From an uncultured Parabacteroides sp. (GTDB taxonomy: Bacteria > Bacteroidota > Bacteroidia > Bacteroidales > Tannerellaceae): a stretch of DNA of 64,000 nucleotides. The position numbers were made by a program, and so were the translations under genes. The stretch spans positions 122,634 through 186,633 of the forward strand of contig CASFNG010000015.1 in assembly GCA_949296075.1 (NCBI GenBank), written 5' to 3'. This document shows positions 42,301 through 54,996 of the stretch, piece by piece. The notes below the pieces were generated by a model. It did not search any database. It saw only the letters and a program-made list of their open reading frames with translations, and was not told the origin of the DNA. The stretch's first letter is position 1. Every line of letters starts with the position of its first letter.

Positions 42301-43884
42301 ATGAAAAGGACAGCTATATCCATCTCGTTGGCCATCATGATCGGGTGCGCCTCCTGCGCCTCCAACGCAAGCCAGAAAGAAACCACGGACGAAACCGCCC
42401 CGTTCCAAGAGAAACATCGCCCGCAGATCCATTTCTCGCCCAAGGAGCATTGGATGAACGACCCGAACGGGATGGTCTATTACGAGGGGGAATACCATCT
42501 GTTCTACCAGCATTATCCGGAAGCCTCGGTATGGGGTCCCATGCACTGGGGGCACGCGGTCAGCGAGGATCTCGTGCATTGGGAGCATCTGCCCATCGCC
42601 CTTTACCCTGATAGCTTAGGTTATATTTTCTCGGGAAGCGCCGTGGTGGATTGGCGGAACACGTCGGGGCTTGGCACAAAAGGGAATCCCCCCTTGATCG
42701 CCTTTTTCACGTATCACGACCCGAAAAAAGAGCAGGCGCATGACATCCGGGTGGAATCGCAAGGGATGGCGTATAGCAGCGACAAGGGAAGGACATGGAC
42801 AAAATATGCCCAAAACCCGGTTCTCCAGAATCCGGGGATCGGGGATTTCCGGGATCCGAAAGTATTCTGGCACGAGCCTTCCGGCAAATGGATCATGGCC
42901 GTGACCGCCGGGCAGACGATTCGTCTCTATGGTTCGCCGGACTGCCTCAACTGGACTTACCTGAGCGATTTCGGGGAAGGCCGGGGCTGCCATGATGGGG
43001 TATGGGAGTGCCCGGATCTGTTTCCTTTAGGCGTGAAGGGGTCGGATGAGACCAAATGGGTACTTATCGTGAACATCAACCCGGGAGGACCGGCAGGGGG
43101 CTCCGCTACCCAATATTTCGTGGGAGATTTCGACGGAAGTTCTTTCACGAGCGAGCAGGAAGAAACGCTTTGGATGGATCACGGCAAGGATAATTACGCG
43201 GGAGTCACCTGGTCTGACGCTCCGAACGGGCGACGGATCCTGATCGGCTGGATGAATAACTGGCAATATGCCGGGGAGAAGCCTTGCGAGACCTGGAGCG
43301 GAGCGGCTACCTTCCCTCGCGATCTGGGGCTCGTGAAAGAGGATAGCCGGTATCTGCTGGTATCGGAGCCGGTGAGGGAGATCCGGAATCTTTACGGGGA
43401 GACCGTCCGGATAGACGGCACGAGAATAGAGCATATCGTTCCCCTGTCCGACAAGATCAGTTTCGGCAAGGCGCCCATCGAGCTCAAGCTAACCTTCGGA
43501 CAAGAGGAAGCGGTGGGCTCTCCCGCCTCCCGATACGGCATCCGGCTCAAGAACGGGAAAGGGGAACATATCACGATCGGATACGACAACACGGATAAAC
43601 TGTTCTACGTGGATCGCACCAACGCGGTTGGAGAGGTATTCTCCGATAAATATGCCTCGCTCCATGTTTGCCCCTATACCGCGGATACCCCGGAGATGGA
43701 ATGGCATTTGCTGATTGACGTGGCTTCCGTGGAGCTATTCGCGGCGGAAGGGCGTGTCGTTTTCACGAATACCTTCTACCCCTCCACCCCTTTCGACCGG
43801 ATCGAATTGTTCTCGGAAGATGGGACGACCCGCCTGTTATCGGGATCTGTCACGGAATTAAAATCAATTTGGGATAATCAATGA
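42301..43884 (+). CDS. Glycoside hydrolase family 32 lipoprotein (levanase/inulinase/invertase type)
   Basis: A 527-residue lipoprotein starting at ATG 42301 (MKRTAISISLAIMIGCASC); a start five codons earlier is also open. The GH32 five-bladed propeller shows the nucleophile Asp in HWMNDPNG, the transition-state Asp in DFRDPKVFW, and the acid/base Glu in WECPDLF. A C-terminal beta-sandwich follows (about 390-520). The enzyme cuts beta-fructans or sucrose on the cell surface or in the periplasm. The MFS gene that overlaps its end by four bases is the likely importer of the product. No SusC/SusD pair is present. Confidence 0.94.
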   Translation: MKRTAISISLAIMIGCASCASNASQKETTDETAPFQEKHRPQIHFSPKEHWMNDPNGMVYYEGEYHLFYQHYPEASVWGPMHWGHAVSEDLVHWEHLPIALYPDSLGYIFSGSAVVDWRNTSGLGTKGNPPLIAFFTYHDPKKEQAHDIRVESQGMAYSSDKGRTWTKYAQNPVLQNPGIGDFRDPKVFWHEPSGKWIMAVTAGQTIRLYGSPDCLNWTYLSDFGEGRGCHDGVWECPDLFPLGVKGSDETKWVLIVNINPGGPAGGSATQYFVGDFDGSSFTSEQEETLWMDHGKDNYAGVTWSDAPNGRRILIGWMNNWQYAGEKPCETWSGAATFPRDLGLVKEDSRYLLVSEPVREIRNLYGETVRIDGTRIEHIVPLSDKISFGKAPIELKLTFGQEEAVGSPASRYGIRLKNGKGEHITIGYDNTDKLFYVDRTNAVGEVFSDKYASLHVCPYTADTPEMEWHLLIDVASVELFAAEGRVVFTNTFYPSTPFDRIELFSEDGTTRLLSGSVTELKSIWDNQ

Positions 43885-45062
43885 CGAGCAGACAAGCCAT
43901 GAAAGAAAAAGGACTTTACATCAAGTTGATCCCGATCATGCTGGCGTTTTTCGCTATGGGATTCGTGGATTTAGTGGGTATCGCCTCGAATTACGTGAAG
44001 GCGGACTTAAGTTTGAGCGACGCTGAGGCGAATATATTTCCTTCCCTCGTGTTCTTTTGGTTCCTCATCTTCTCCGTCCCTACCGGGATGCTGATGAATC
44101 GCATAGGCCGGAAGAGAACCGTATCGCTCAGCCTGCTTGTCACGTTTTTCTCCTTGCTCCTGCCTATTTTTGGCGACAGTTACGGATTGATGCTCGCCTC
44201 CTTCTCTTTATTAGGCATCGGCAACGCGTTGATGCAAACCTCGCTGAATCCTCTCTTATCCAACGTGATCCGGGGAGACCGACTGGCCAGCAGCCTGACC
44301 TTCGGGCAGTTCGTCAAGGCGATCGCCTCTTTTCTCGCCCCTTATATCGCGATGTGGGGAGCGACGGCTGCCATCCCCTCTTTTGGCCTTGGATGGCGGG
44401 TTCTTTTCCCGATCTATATGCTCATCGCGATCGTCGCTATCCTCGCGCTGGGAGCGACTTCCATCAGGGAAGAGGAGCCCGCGGGGAAAGCCTCCTCGTT
44501 CGGGGAGTGCCTGTCGTTATTGAAAGATCCGTTTATCGCGCTATGTTTCATCGGGATCATGTGCCATGTCGGCATTGATGTCGGCACGAACACCACCGCC
44601 CCGAAAATCCTGATGGAACGGCTCGGTATGGGATTGCATGAGGCCTCGTTCGCGACCAGCCTCTACTTCATATTCCGTACGGTGGGATGCCTGCTCGGGT
44701 CGTTCTTGCTGGCCCGGATGCCGACACGCCTGTTTTTCGGGATCAGCGCGCTGATGATGGCATTGGCTGTCGGCGGACTCTCTTTCTGCCAAGGCGAATA
44801 TGCCCTGTACGTATGCGTCGGGTTGATCGGTCTGGGCAACTCCAACGTGTTCTCGATTATCTTCTCGCAAGCGCTCCAATCGATGCCACGCTACAAGAAC
44901 GAGGTATCCGGGCTCATGATCATGGGCTTATTCGGAGGGACGATCTTCCCGCTGCTCATGGGGGCGCTGTCTGACCTGATGGTTTCGCAGACGGGAGCGA
45001 TCATCATCCTTGGGATCGGGGTAATCTACCTGCTCTTTCTATACGCACGACTTAAGGATTAA
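43881..45062 (+). CDS. MFS sugar transporter
   Basis: A 393-residue major facilitator protein with about 12 membrane helices. The MFS loop motif appears as GMLMNRIGRKRTVSL between helices 2 and 3. Its ATG overlaps the GH32 stop (ATGA), so the two are translationally coupled, which points to uptake of fructose or short fructo-oligosaccharides. The sequence resembles the FucP-like branch of sugar permeases; the exact substrate is inference. A hairpin without T run follows at 45063. Confidence 0.87.
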   Translation: MTSRQAMKEKGLYIKLIPIMLAFFAMGFVDLVGIASNYVKADLSLSDAEANIFPSLVFFWFLIFSVPTGMLMNRIGRKRTVSLSLLVTFFSLLLPIFGDSYGLMLASFSLLGIGNALMQTSLNPLLSNVIRGDRLASSLTFGQFVKAIASFLAPYIAMWGATAAIPSFGLGWRVLFPIYMLIAIVAILALGATSIREEEPAGKASSFGECLSLLKDPFIALCFIGIMCHVGIDVGTNTTAPKILMERLGMGLHEASFATSLYFIFRTVGCLLGSFLLARMPTRLFFGISALMMALAVGGLSFCQGEYALYVCVGLIGLGNSNVFSIIFSQALQSMPRYKNEVSGLMIMGLFGGTIFPLLMGALSDLMVSQTGAIIILGIGVIYLLFLYARLKD

Positions 45063-45104
45063 GGCATAAAGGGGTGAGAGGGCTTCCCTCTCCATCCCCA
45101 TGCC
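45063..45104 (+). terminator. Imperfect hairpin after the MFS gene
   Basis: GGCAT...GGGG...GAGAGGG pairs with CCCTCTC...CCCC...ATGCC. No T run follows, so terminator strength is doubtful. Confidence 0.45.
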
Positions 45105-45172
45105 AAGGTCTATCCGCAAGCGGCCATTCCCGAAAATATCCGCCGTCCCGATAATCCAGCCCGAAAATTTCG

Positions 45173-45180
45173 TACCTTCG
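45173..45180 (+). promoter_or_regulatory. Probable -7 element of the ABC-F operon
   Basis: TACCTTCG at 45173-45180 is a near match to the consensus, 35 bases before the ATG. Confidence 0.5.
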
Positions 45181-45200
45181 CGGTCTCCAATCGCAATTAA

Positions 45201-48694
<3,494 letters not shown>

Positions 48695-48707
48695 TCCGCC
48701 AACCATA

Positions 48708-48741
48708 AAAAAAGTCCGGCCCTGATGAGCCGGACTTTTTT
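48708..48741. terminator. Bidirectional terminator between LTA-synthase-like gene and rny
   Basis: AAAAAGTCCGGC pairs with GCCGGACTTTTT around an 8-base loop, with A and T runs on both sides. Confidence 0.93.
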
Positions 48742-48761
48742 GTATCTGACAAGAAAGGATC

Positions 48762-50300
48762 TTACTTGGCGTAACTTACGGCGCGTGTCTCGCGGATCAC
48801 CGTGATCTTCACCTGTCCCGGATAAGTCATCTCATCCTGGATCTTCTTGGCGATCTCTGTCGAGAGATTCTCGGTCTCCTTATCATCGATCTTGTCCGCG
48901 CCAACGATCACACGCAACTCTCTACCCGCCTGGATAGCGTAAGTCTTGACAACTCCCGGATACGACAACGCCAACTGCTCCAAGTCGTTCAAACGCTTGA
49001 TATACGCCTCTACGATCTCACGGCGAGCTCCCGGACGAGCGCCCGAGATCGCATCGCACACCTGCACGATCGGGGCCAGCAGCGTCTGCATCTCCACCTC
49101 ATCGTGGTGAGCGCCAACCGCATTGCAAATATCCGGTTTCTCCTTATATTTCTCACACAATTTCATACCCAATATAGCGTGCGGCAACTCAGGCTCATCA
49201 TCAGGTACCTTACCGATGTCGTGCAACAGGCCGGCACGTTTCGCCTTTTTCGGGTTCAACCCCAGCTCCGAGGCCATCACGGCACAGAGATTGGCCGTCT
49301 CACGGGCATGCTGCAACAGGTTCTGCCCGTACGACGAGCGGTATTTCATCTTACCGATCAGCCGGATCAGCTCAGGATGCAAGCCATGCACGCCAAGGTC
49401 GATAGCGGTACGCTTACCGGTCTCCACGACCTCCTCCTCGACCTGTTTCTTGACCTTCGACACGACCTCCTCGATACGCGCCGGGTGGATACGGCCGTCT
49501 TGTACCAGCTGATGCAAAGCCAGCCGGGCGATCTCGCGACGTACAGGATCAAAGCCGGAGAGCACGATCGCCTCCGGGGTATCGTCCACCACGATCTCGA
49601 TGCCCGTAGCGGCCTCCAACGCCCGGATGTTGCGTCCCTCACGCCCGATGATGCGTCCCTTTATCTCGTCCGACTCGATGTGGAACACCGTTATGGAGTT
49701 CTCGATGGCGGTCTCGGTAGCGACCCGCTGGATAGACTGTATCACGATTTTCTTCGCCTCCTTGTTGGCGGTCATCTTCGCCTCCTCAAGGATCTCATTG
49801 ATATAGGAAGCGGCCTCCGTTTTCGCCTCATCCTTCAACGACTCGATCAGGCGCTCCTTGGCCTCGCCCGCCGAAAGCCCGGAGATGGCCTCCAGATGCT
49901 CCACCTCCCTCTGGTGCAGCTTATCCAAGTCTTGCTTCTTCTTCTCCACTAAATCCAGCTGCGAGGCTAAGTTTTCCTTCACGGCCTCCATCTCGTTATT
50001 CTTGCGCTGGAGCTCTTCCTGGCGCTGGTTCATCGAGATCTCCCGCTGTTTCAATTTCGCCTCTATGGACTGGAGTTTCGAGTTCCTTTGCGAGACTTGC
50101 TTCTCCAAGTCGGCTTTCAGATGGAGAAACTTCTCCTTCACCTCCAGCATCTTGTTCTTCTTGATCACCTCAGCTTCCTTTTCCGCTTCCTGAAGCACCG
50201 AGTCGTACTTCGATCTCAAAAGGAAACGCATGCCCAGCCATGCAAGTAAGCCTCCCGCGACGAAGGTCACTATTGGTATAACTATATACATTCCCACCAT
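48762..50300 (-). CDS. rny: Ribonuclease Y
   Basis: A 512-residue membrane-anchored endoribonuclease that starts mRNA decay. It has an N-terminal membrane helix (about 5-27), a long charged coiled coil (about 30-200), a KH domain with [15 protein letters not shown], and an HD domain with the metal pair in [11 protein letters not shown] plus HHDEVEM. The start is ATG 50300; ATG 50291 three codons later is equally possible. It is probably transcribed alone, because a terminator-like hairpin (50334-50377) separates it from zapA. Confidence 0.96.
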   Translation of the reverse strand: MVGMYIVIPIVTFVAGGLLAWLGMRFLLRSKYDSVLQEAEKEAEVIKKNKMLEVKEKFLHLKADLEKQVSQRNSKLQSIEAKLKQREISMNQRQEELQRKNNEMEAVKENLASQLDLVEKKKQDLDKLHQREVEHLEAISGLSAGEAKERLIESLKDEAKTEAASYINEILEEAKMTANKEAKKIVIQSIQRVATETAIENSITVFHIESDEIKGRIIGREGRNIRALEAATGIEIVVDDTPEAIVLSGFDPVRREIARLALHQLVQDGRIHPARIEEVVSKVKKQVEEEVVETGKRTAIDLGVHGLHPELIRLIGKMKYRSSYGQNLLQHARETANLCAVMASELGLNPKKAKRAGLLHDIGKVPDDEPELPHAILGMKLCEKYKEKPDICNAVGAHHDEVEMQTLLAPIVQVCDAISGARPGARREIVEAYIKRLNDLEQLALSYPGVVKTYAIQAGRELRVIVGADKIDDKETENLSTEIAKKIQDEMTYPGQVKITVIRETRAVSYAK

Positions 50301-50333
50301 TTAATTAATAATTTAAAATTCGTTATATAAAGA

Positions 50334-50377
50334 TACAAAAAAACACCACCAGCACACGGATCCCGTGTGAAGCGGTG
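50334..50377 (-). terminator. Terminator after zapA
   Basis: On the minus strand CACC...CACACGG pairs with CCGTGTG...GGTG and is followed by a run of seven T. Confidence 0.75.
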
Positions 50378-50408
50378 CGGAAAACTTTTCTCTTCTTACA
50401 ATATGTAT

Positions 50409-50705
50409 CTATTTCCCCAGATATCCTTCCAGCTCAGCCGTGAGCTCCTGTATCTTGTCCGTAAAAGGTTTTGTATCGTTACGCCCCTCCTGCTCAAGAT
50501 TATTCATCGAGAGCTGGAAAGCGACCATAGCTAACAAATCTCTCGTATCCACCTCGATCGCGAAATGCTGCCTATATCGCAGGATCTTTCTGTTCAATTG
50601 ATCCGCCGCGGCACGAGCGATCTCCTCGTCCTTTCGCTTGATCGTAAGCGGATATTTCTTTCCGGCTATCGTTATATTTATAAGAAAATCCTCGTCCATC
50701 GCCAT
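50409..50705 (-). CDS. zapA: Cell division protein ZapA
   Basis: A 98-residue protein. The N-terminal beta part (FLINITIAGKKYPLTIKRKDEEIAR) and the C-terminal helix that forms the tetramer coiled coil match ZapA, which bundles FtsZ filaments at the division ring. Its ATG follows directly on the TAG of the coiled-coil gene upstream, so the two are translationally coupled. Confidence 0.9.
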   Translation of the reverse strand: MAMDEDFLINITIAGKKYPLTIKRKDEEIARAAADQLNRKILRYRQHFAIEVDTRDLLAMVAFQLSMNNLEQEGRNDTKPFTDKIQELTAELEGYLGK

Positions 50706-50999
50706 CTAACCGTTTAAAAGCGCGATGCACTTATCTACTTCCCGCACCAATCTCGACAATCGCGTCCGGGCGTTCTTCATGTCTTCCCCATTAGCGGATA
50801 CAATCCTCGCCGTCAGCATATTGTCGTACTTGGAATGCAACCCCTCGATCATCTCCTTCGCTTGCCGCAATTCCTCCTCCTTGAGGCTCAAGGCGACCGT
50901 AAGCTCGTCAATATTACGTTTTTGCTGATCGCAAAGCGCCATCAAATCACGAACTCTCACCTCGAACACAGCCAGCAATCTCTTATGATCTTCGGTCAT
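50706..50999 (-). CDS. Small coiled-coil protein, probable ZapA partner
   Basis: A 97-residue protein, predicted almost entirely alpha-helical with heptad-like spacing (residues about 5-60, KRLLAVFEVRVRDLMALC and ELTVALSLKEEELRQAKEMI). No family name is recognised with certainty. Size, helical nature and strict coupling to zapA suggest a divisome role similar to ZapB, the coiled-coil partner of ZapA in gamma-proteobacteria. That is inference from position. Confidence 0.7.
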   Translation of the reverse strand: MTEDHKRLLAVFEVRVRDLMALCDQQKRNIDELTVALSLKEEELRQAKEMIEGLHSKYDNMLTARIVSANGEDMKNARTRLSRLVREVDKCIALLNG

Positions 51000-51018
51000 T
51001 TCATGCCAAATTCTATCA

Positions 51019-51049
51019 CAAAAGTAAGTTTTTGTATTGAATTAACCAA
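51019..51049 (-). promoter_or_regulatory. Promoter of the coiled-coil-zapA pair
   Basis: On the minus strand TTG (51049-51047) is followed after 20 bases by TACTTTTG (51026-51019), 19 bases before the ATG. Confidence 0.7.
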
Positions 51050-51121
51050 GCCGTACGCCCGATTATTTCACGGGGAACTTTTCATGAAAACCTCTTGGAC
51101 ATCCCGGAAAGTCATCGCAAA

Positions 51122-51152
51122 CAAAAAGGCCGTTCAATAAATCGAACAGCCT
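51122..51152 (-). terminator. Terminator after the DUF2582 gene
   Basis: On the minus strand AGGCTGTTC pairs with GAACGGCCT around an 8-base loop (one T.G pair), followed by TTTTTG. Confidence 0.85.
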
Positions 51153-51180
51153 CCCTAATACACGTGATTATCTCTCTTAT

Positions 51181-51381
51181 TTACACCAAGGAGACAAACA
51201 GCTCACCCTCGACATCCTCGAAGGCCAACTTACCCTCTTTCGCCAACCAACCAAACGCGGCGTATAGATCCTTCTCCGCTCTAATTTTCGTGGCTTTCTT
51301 CACGGCTTTAACACTCATTTTACCGCCTTCGTTCAACGCATTCCAAACAAGGCCGGCATTCGTTCCAATTAATTCAATCAT
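51181..51381 (-). CDS. Winged-helix protein, DUF2582 family
   Basis: A 66-residue protein matching the small DUF2582 winged-helix family: IGTNAGLVWNALNEGG, then MSVKAVKKATKIRAEKDLYAAFGWLAKEGKL split into recognition and wing parts. It probably binds DNA or protein. It has its own promoter (51410-51439) and terminator. The function is unknown. Confidence 0.8.
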   Translation of the reverse strand: MIELIGTNAGLVWNALNEGGKMSVKAVKKATKIRAEKDLYAAFGWLAKEGKLAFEDVEGELFVSLV

Positions 51382-51409
51382 TTTATGAAGAAATTTAATT
51401 TACACGGGG

Positions 51410-51439
51410 CAAATTTATAGATTAATTGATTAACACAAA
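51410..51439 (-). promoter_or_regulatory. Promoter of the DUF2582 gene
   Basis: On the minus strand TTTG (51439-51436) is followed after 18 bases by TAAATTTG (51417-51410). Confidence 0.65.
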
Positions 51440-51504
51440 ACATTATAGATGTTTTTTAGCATAAAAAGAGGCTTATTTTATTATTTCTCCCTCTATTTCC
51501 CGGA

Positions 51505-52197
51505 TTACAGGATAATTTTCGACCGTTTTTCCCGGCAGATCAGCTCTGCCTCCACGTTGTCAGCTGAGACATACCGCCTTAACAGATCCACCGCGTAACG
51601 ACCTGCCTCCAGCAACCCATCAAGTCCAGAATAGCCGTTCACGATCATCAATAAAGAGGTTGTCTCCAAACCGATCTTAGTCCGTTCCTCATCGCTCGTG
51701 GGAGTGCCGATCCCTCCTATCTCATCCCGATAAACCGGCAGCCCAGCGATGTTCAAGTCACCACGTCCGATGCCCCGATACGGCTCCCCTTCGCGGCCAA
51801 CCCCTAAACAGAGGGTGCTCCCAGCTATCTTATCTGCGTCAAAACCTCCAATGGAATAGCCACTATGGATAGAGACCAGGTTGATCACATCAACCAACGT
51901 ATCGATCTTATACAAGGGAAGTTCCCGGAAAATCCGCCTGCGCAGCGCCTCTGCCGAGGGACGATAGCGGTTAGGATCCTTTCCTAAGCGCTTATATGCC
52001 TGCCGGGTCGCTTGGATAGGCGCCCATTTATTTACATCCTCCAGCCGTCCCGAGGCACGGACAAGCTCCTCTTCCCGCAAGATCTCATGCCACAATCGCT
52101 CGTCTGATTCCGTATTTCTCACCTGGCAGGCCACCGCCAGCACATGAAGTGACGGACAAGCCTCCAATATCTCTGTCGAAAGTTCGATTGAAATCAT
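51505..52197 (-). CDS. B3/B4 tRNA-binding-domain protein
   Basis: A 230-residue protein equivalent to the free-standing B3/4 domain of phenylalanyl-tRNA synthetase beta chain. Typical segments are WAPIQATRQAYKRLGKDPNRYRPS (in two parts), LVDVINLVSIHSGYSIGGFDAD, and the end region with GIGTPTSDEERT. Free B3/4 proteins may edit mischarged tRNA, but this is not shown for most. It is the last gene of the hpt-adk-obg-pgeF series, 12 bases after pgeF. Confidence 0.85.
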   Translation of the reverse strand: MISIELSTEILEACPSLHVLAVACQVRNTESDERLWHEILREEELVRASGRLEDVNKWAPIQATRQAYKRLGKDPNRYRPSAEALRRRIFRELPLYKIDTLVDVINLVSIHSGYSIGGFDADKIAGSTLCLGVGREGEPYRGIGRGDLNIAGLPVYRDEIGGIGTPTSDEERTKIGLETTSLLMIVNGYSGLDGLLEAGRYAVDLLRRYVSADNVEAELICREKRSKIIL

Positions 52198-52209
52198 CTT
52201 TTTATCTCT

Positions 52210-53043
52210 CTATTTCACAAAGCCTTTTTCCTCCAAACCGATGCCACTTAAGATACGTCCGCTCCGGATACCTAACCTACGGGCGGAAAAATAGGTCGTA
52301 TGACACGTATAAGTACAAATCCCAGCCAGCTCGATTCGCCTTGGCGAAAGCCCAGCTTCCAGCAGTTGCCATCTGTTGGCCTCCCAAAGATCGATATGCG
52401 CCTTCCCGCTTGCCGGATTTCTCCGTAAAATCCGATCCATTGGCATCCCCGCATTAAAGAATGCCTCCACGACCTCTTCTCCTACCTCAAAAGCATCCGG
52501 ACCGATCGACGGGCCTATTCCAGCCACCATACAAGCTGGATCACAGCCATACGCCTCTATCATCCGAAGAACTGTTTTCCGGGCGATCCCCGACACCGTA
52601 CCACGCCAACCCGCATGGACTGCCGCCACCGCCTTCCGATCCGGGGCATATAACAGCACCGGGACACAGTCAGCTGTCGCTACCGCCACGCAGACACCCG
52701 GAAGATCGGTCATTAAAGCATCCACTCCGTCAAGACGAGCCTTACGCCCCGCCTCATTAAAACCCAAGAAAGCGGCATCGATCTTCTCGATCCGATCCTT
52801 ATGCACCTGCCGAGGCATAAAAAGCAAATCCGCGTCAAACCCAACGGTATCAGCCAGCAGCTCTATATTCCTCCGGATCGCGGCGGGATCATCATCCGTA
52901 TAAAGCCCCGGATTCATAGAGGCGAACGATCCTTCGCTCACCCCTCCCCGGCGGGTTGTCGAGAAATGAAAAATGTCACGGTATTCCTCCCAACCAGAGA
53001 ACCGTGACACCTTCACACATCCGTGTTTATCGACCGGTATCAT
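52210..53043 (-). CDS. pgeF: Peptidoglycan editing factor PgeF (YfiH, laccase-domain family)
   Basis: A 277-residue YfiH/multi-copper-like protein; in E. coli it corrects peptidoglycan with mis-incorporated amino acids, and homologues act on purine nucleosides. The zinc-site residues are visible in [13 protein letters not shown] and [10 protein letters not shown], and a third His near the C-terminus. The start is taken at ATG 53043 (MIPVDKHG), with AGGAGG just upstream; a longer frame would run deep into obg. It overlaps the obg 3' end by 17 bases. Confidence 0.88.
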   Translation of the reverse strand: MIPVDKHGCVKVSRFSGWEEYRDIFHFSTTRRGGVSEGSFASMNPGLYTDDDPAAIRRNIELLADTVGFDADLLFMPRQVHKDRIEKIDAAFLGFNEAGRKARLDGVDALMTDLPGVCVAVATADCVPVLLYAPDRKAVAAVHAGWRGTVSGIARKTVLRMIEAYGCDPACMVAGIGPSIGPDAFEVGEEVVEAFFNAGMPMDRILRRNPASGKAHIDLWEANRWQLLEAGLSPRRIELAGICTYTCHTTYFSARRLGIRSGRILSGIGLEEKGFVK

Positions 53044-54181
53044 CCTCCTCGTCGTCCCAATACTCCTCGTATTCCTCATCCGGATCCTCCTCGTCGTCAA
53101 CGGGGAAAACAAAATCCTCGTCATCATCAAATGCCAGACCACTCACGTCAATATTCTTATGCACGATCCTCTCTACCTCATGGAAGTTCTCTTGATTCAG
53201 CTCCCGCCAGAGCAGATCTTTCAGAGCCACGATGCCCAAGCCCGTGATTGACGAGATAAAGACGTGGGGAATGCCTTCCGGCAGCTCTTGCTCCAAGGCC
53301 TCCATCAATTCCTCGTCCAGCATATCACTCTTCGTTATCGCCAGAACCCGGCGCTTATCCAGCAACTCAGGATTATACTGCACCAGCTCATTATTCAAGA
53401 TCTCATACTCTTTCCGTATGTCGTCCGCATCAGCGGGCACCATGAACAACAGCAACGAATTCCGCTCGATATGGCGGAGGAAACGCAAGCCAAGCCCTTT
53501 TCCCTCGCTCGCCCCTTCGATAATACCGGGAATGTCCGCCATCACGAACGACCGATTATCACGGTAGCTCACGATACCCAAGTTCGGCTCAAGGGTCGTA
53601 AACGGGTAATTAGCGATCTTCGGCTTAGCCGCCGAGACCACTGAGAGCAAAGTGGATTTACCCGCGTTCGGGAAGCCAACCAGACCTACATCGGCAAGCA
53701 ACTTCAGCTGCAAGATCACCATACGTTCCTGAGCAGGCTCACCCGGCTGCGCATAGCGCGGGGCTTGGTTGGTGGATGTCTTGAAGTTGAAGTTACCCAA
53801 TCCGCCACGTCCCCCTTTCAGAAGCATGACTTGCTGCCCATCCTCGGTCACGTCGCAGATGAACTCTCCCGTCTCCGCATCGTAAACCACCGTGCCACAA
53901 GGCACCTCGATCACCCGATCCTCCCCGTCTTTCCCGGAACTGCGTTTGGCACTTCCGTTCCCGCCGTTGGTCGCCATGATATGCCGTTCATACTTCAGGT
54001 GGAGAAGTGTCCAATAGTTCCGGTTCCCCCGGAGATAGATATGTCCACCTCTTCCGCCGTCGCCCCCATCCGGACCACCTTTCGGGATATATTTCTCGCG
54101 ACGGAAATGAGCGGATCCTCGCCCTCCTTTACCGGAGCGGCAATAGATCTTCACGTAATCTACAAAATTCGATTCAGCCAA
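53027..54181 (-). CDS. obgE: GTPase ObgE/CgtA
   Basis: A 384-residue Obg GTPase for large-subunit ribosome assembly. The glycine-rich Obg domain ([33 protein letters not shown]) precedes the G domain with G1 [10 protein letters not shown]3 DIPGI and G4 TKSD. The C-terminal ~35 residues are strongly acidic. The start is TTG at 54181 ([10 protein letters not shown]). It sits 168 bases after adk, separated by a hairpin. Confidence 0.95.
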   Translation of the reverse strand: MAESNFVDYVKIYCRSGKGGRGSAHFRREKYIPKGGPDGGDGGRGGHIYLRGNRNYWTLLHLKYERHIMATNGGNGSAKRSSGKDGEDRVIEVPCGTVVYDAETGEFICDVTEDGQQVMLLKGGRGGLGNFNFKTSTNQAPRYAQPGEPAQERMVILQLKLLADVGLVGFPNAGKSTLLSVVSAAKPKIANYPFTTLEPNLGIVSYRDNRSFVMADIPGIIEGASEGKGLGLRFLRHIERNSLLLFMVPADADDIRKEYEILNNELVQYNPELLDKRRVLAITKSDMLDEELMEALEQELPEGIPHVFISSITGLGIVALKDLLWRELNQENFHEVERIVHKNIDVSGLAFDDDEDFVFPVDDEEDPDEEYEEYWDDEEDDTGR

Positions 54182-54226
54182 GAGTAATCAGTTTTGAATG
54201 GTGAATGTAGTCATTTAATCCGAGAA

Positions 54227-54261
54227 AGGCTGTGTCAAAAGTGATTTTTTTGATACAGCCT
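54227..54261 (-). repeat. Inverted repeat between adk and obgE
   Basis: AGGCTGTGTCAAAA (54227-54240) pairs with TTTTTTGATACAGCCT (54246-54261, near-perfect). On the minus strand it is followed by CTTTCTC, only a weak T run. The end GGCTGTGTCAAAA resembles terminal repeats of some insertion sequences, so it may be a small relic or a weak terminator. Confidence 0.5.
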
Positions 54262-54349
54262 CCCTTATCATGCAGAGACACAGGCGAGATAGGGGTTCCC
54301 CATACAGGCAAACACCGCTTCCCCCCCATGATAGCTCCTCTCTACGGTA

Positions 54350-54919
54350 TCAAAGCGCGTTGATCGCCTCCTTGATCCGGCCAAAGATCTCCTCGATCGT
54401 ACCCATACCCTGGATAGCCACGTGCTTACCCTCGCCGATATAATAATCAGCCAGCGGGGCGGTCTGGGTATGATATACCTCCAGGCGCGACTTGATCGTC
54501 TCCAAGTTATCATCCGAGCGGCCCGACACCTTGCCACGCTCCAGCAGGCGCTTGATCAACTCATCCTCGTCCACTTGCAAGTTCAGCATAACGGACACAT
54601 CCGTGCCGCGCTCGTTCAACATCTTCTTCAGAGCCTTCGCCTGCGGGATCGTACGGGGGAAACCATCGAAGATCACCCCTTTCGCCGGCTTCTTGCTATC
54701 CAGCACATTCGCCAGCATATTGACGATCAACTCGTCCGGCACCAACTGGCCCTTCTCGATATAGTCTTTCGCGATCTTGCCCAGCTCAGTCTCCGCTTTC
54801 ATCTCGCCGCGCAACACATCGCCGGTGGAGATGTGATCCAAGCCATATTCCTTGATGATCAACTCACTTTGTGTCCCTTTTCCAGACCCCGGGGCACCAA
54901 AAATAACTACGTTCAACAT
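54350..54919 (-). CDS. adk: Adenylate kinase
   Basis: A 189-residue short-type adenylate kinase. The start is ATG 54919 (MLNVVIFGAPGSGKGTQ); an upstream start only adds unrelated residues. P-loop GAPGSGKGTQ, AMP-binding STGDVLRGE, FDGFPRTIPQA, and a short LID (LLERGKVSGRSDD) without zinc cysteines are visible. It keeps AMP, ADP and ATP in balance, and purine salvage gene hpt lies upstream in the same direction. Confidence 0.96.
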   Translation of the reverse strand: MLNVVIFGAPGSGKGTQSELIIKEYGLDHISTGDVLRGEMKAETELGKIAKDYIEKGQLVPDELIVNMLANVLDSKKPAKGVIFDGFPRTIPQAKALKKMLNERGTDVSVMLNLQVDEDELIKRLLERGKVSGRSDDNLETIKSRLEVYHTQTAPLADYYIGEGKHVAIQGMGTIEEIFGRIKEAINAL

Positions 54920-54996
54920 ATCCTTTCTCGTTTTTTCAGACAGGGAAATCACCTTTCCCCATACCTTATTAATATATTATTAGATTAAATCTCGTC

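Noticed and set aside
50301-50408. 6S RNA next to zapA, as in gamma-proteobacteria
   Set aside because: The gap is only 108 bases, AT-rich, and its one hairpin is a terminator for zapA; it cannot hold a 180-base 6S RNA.
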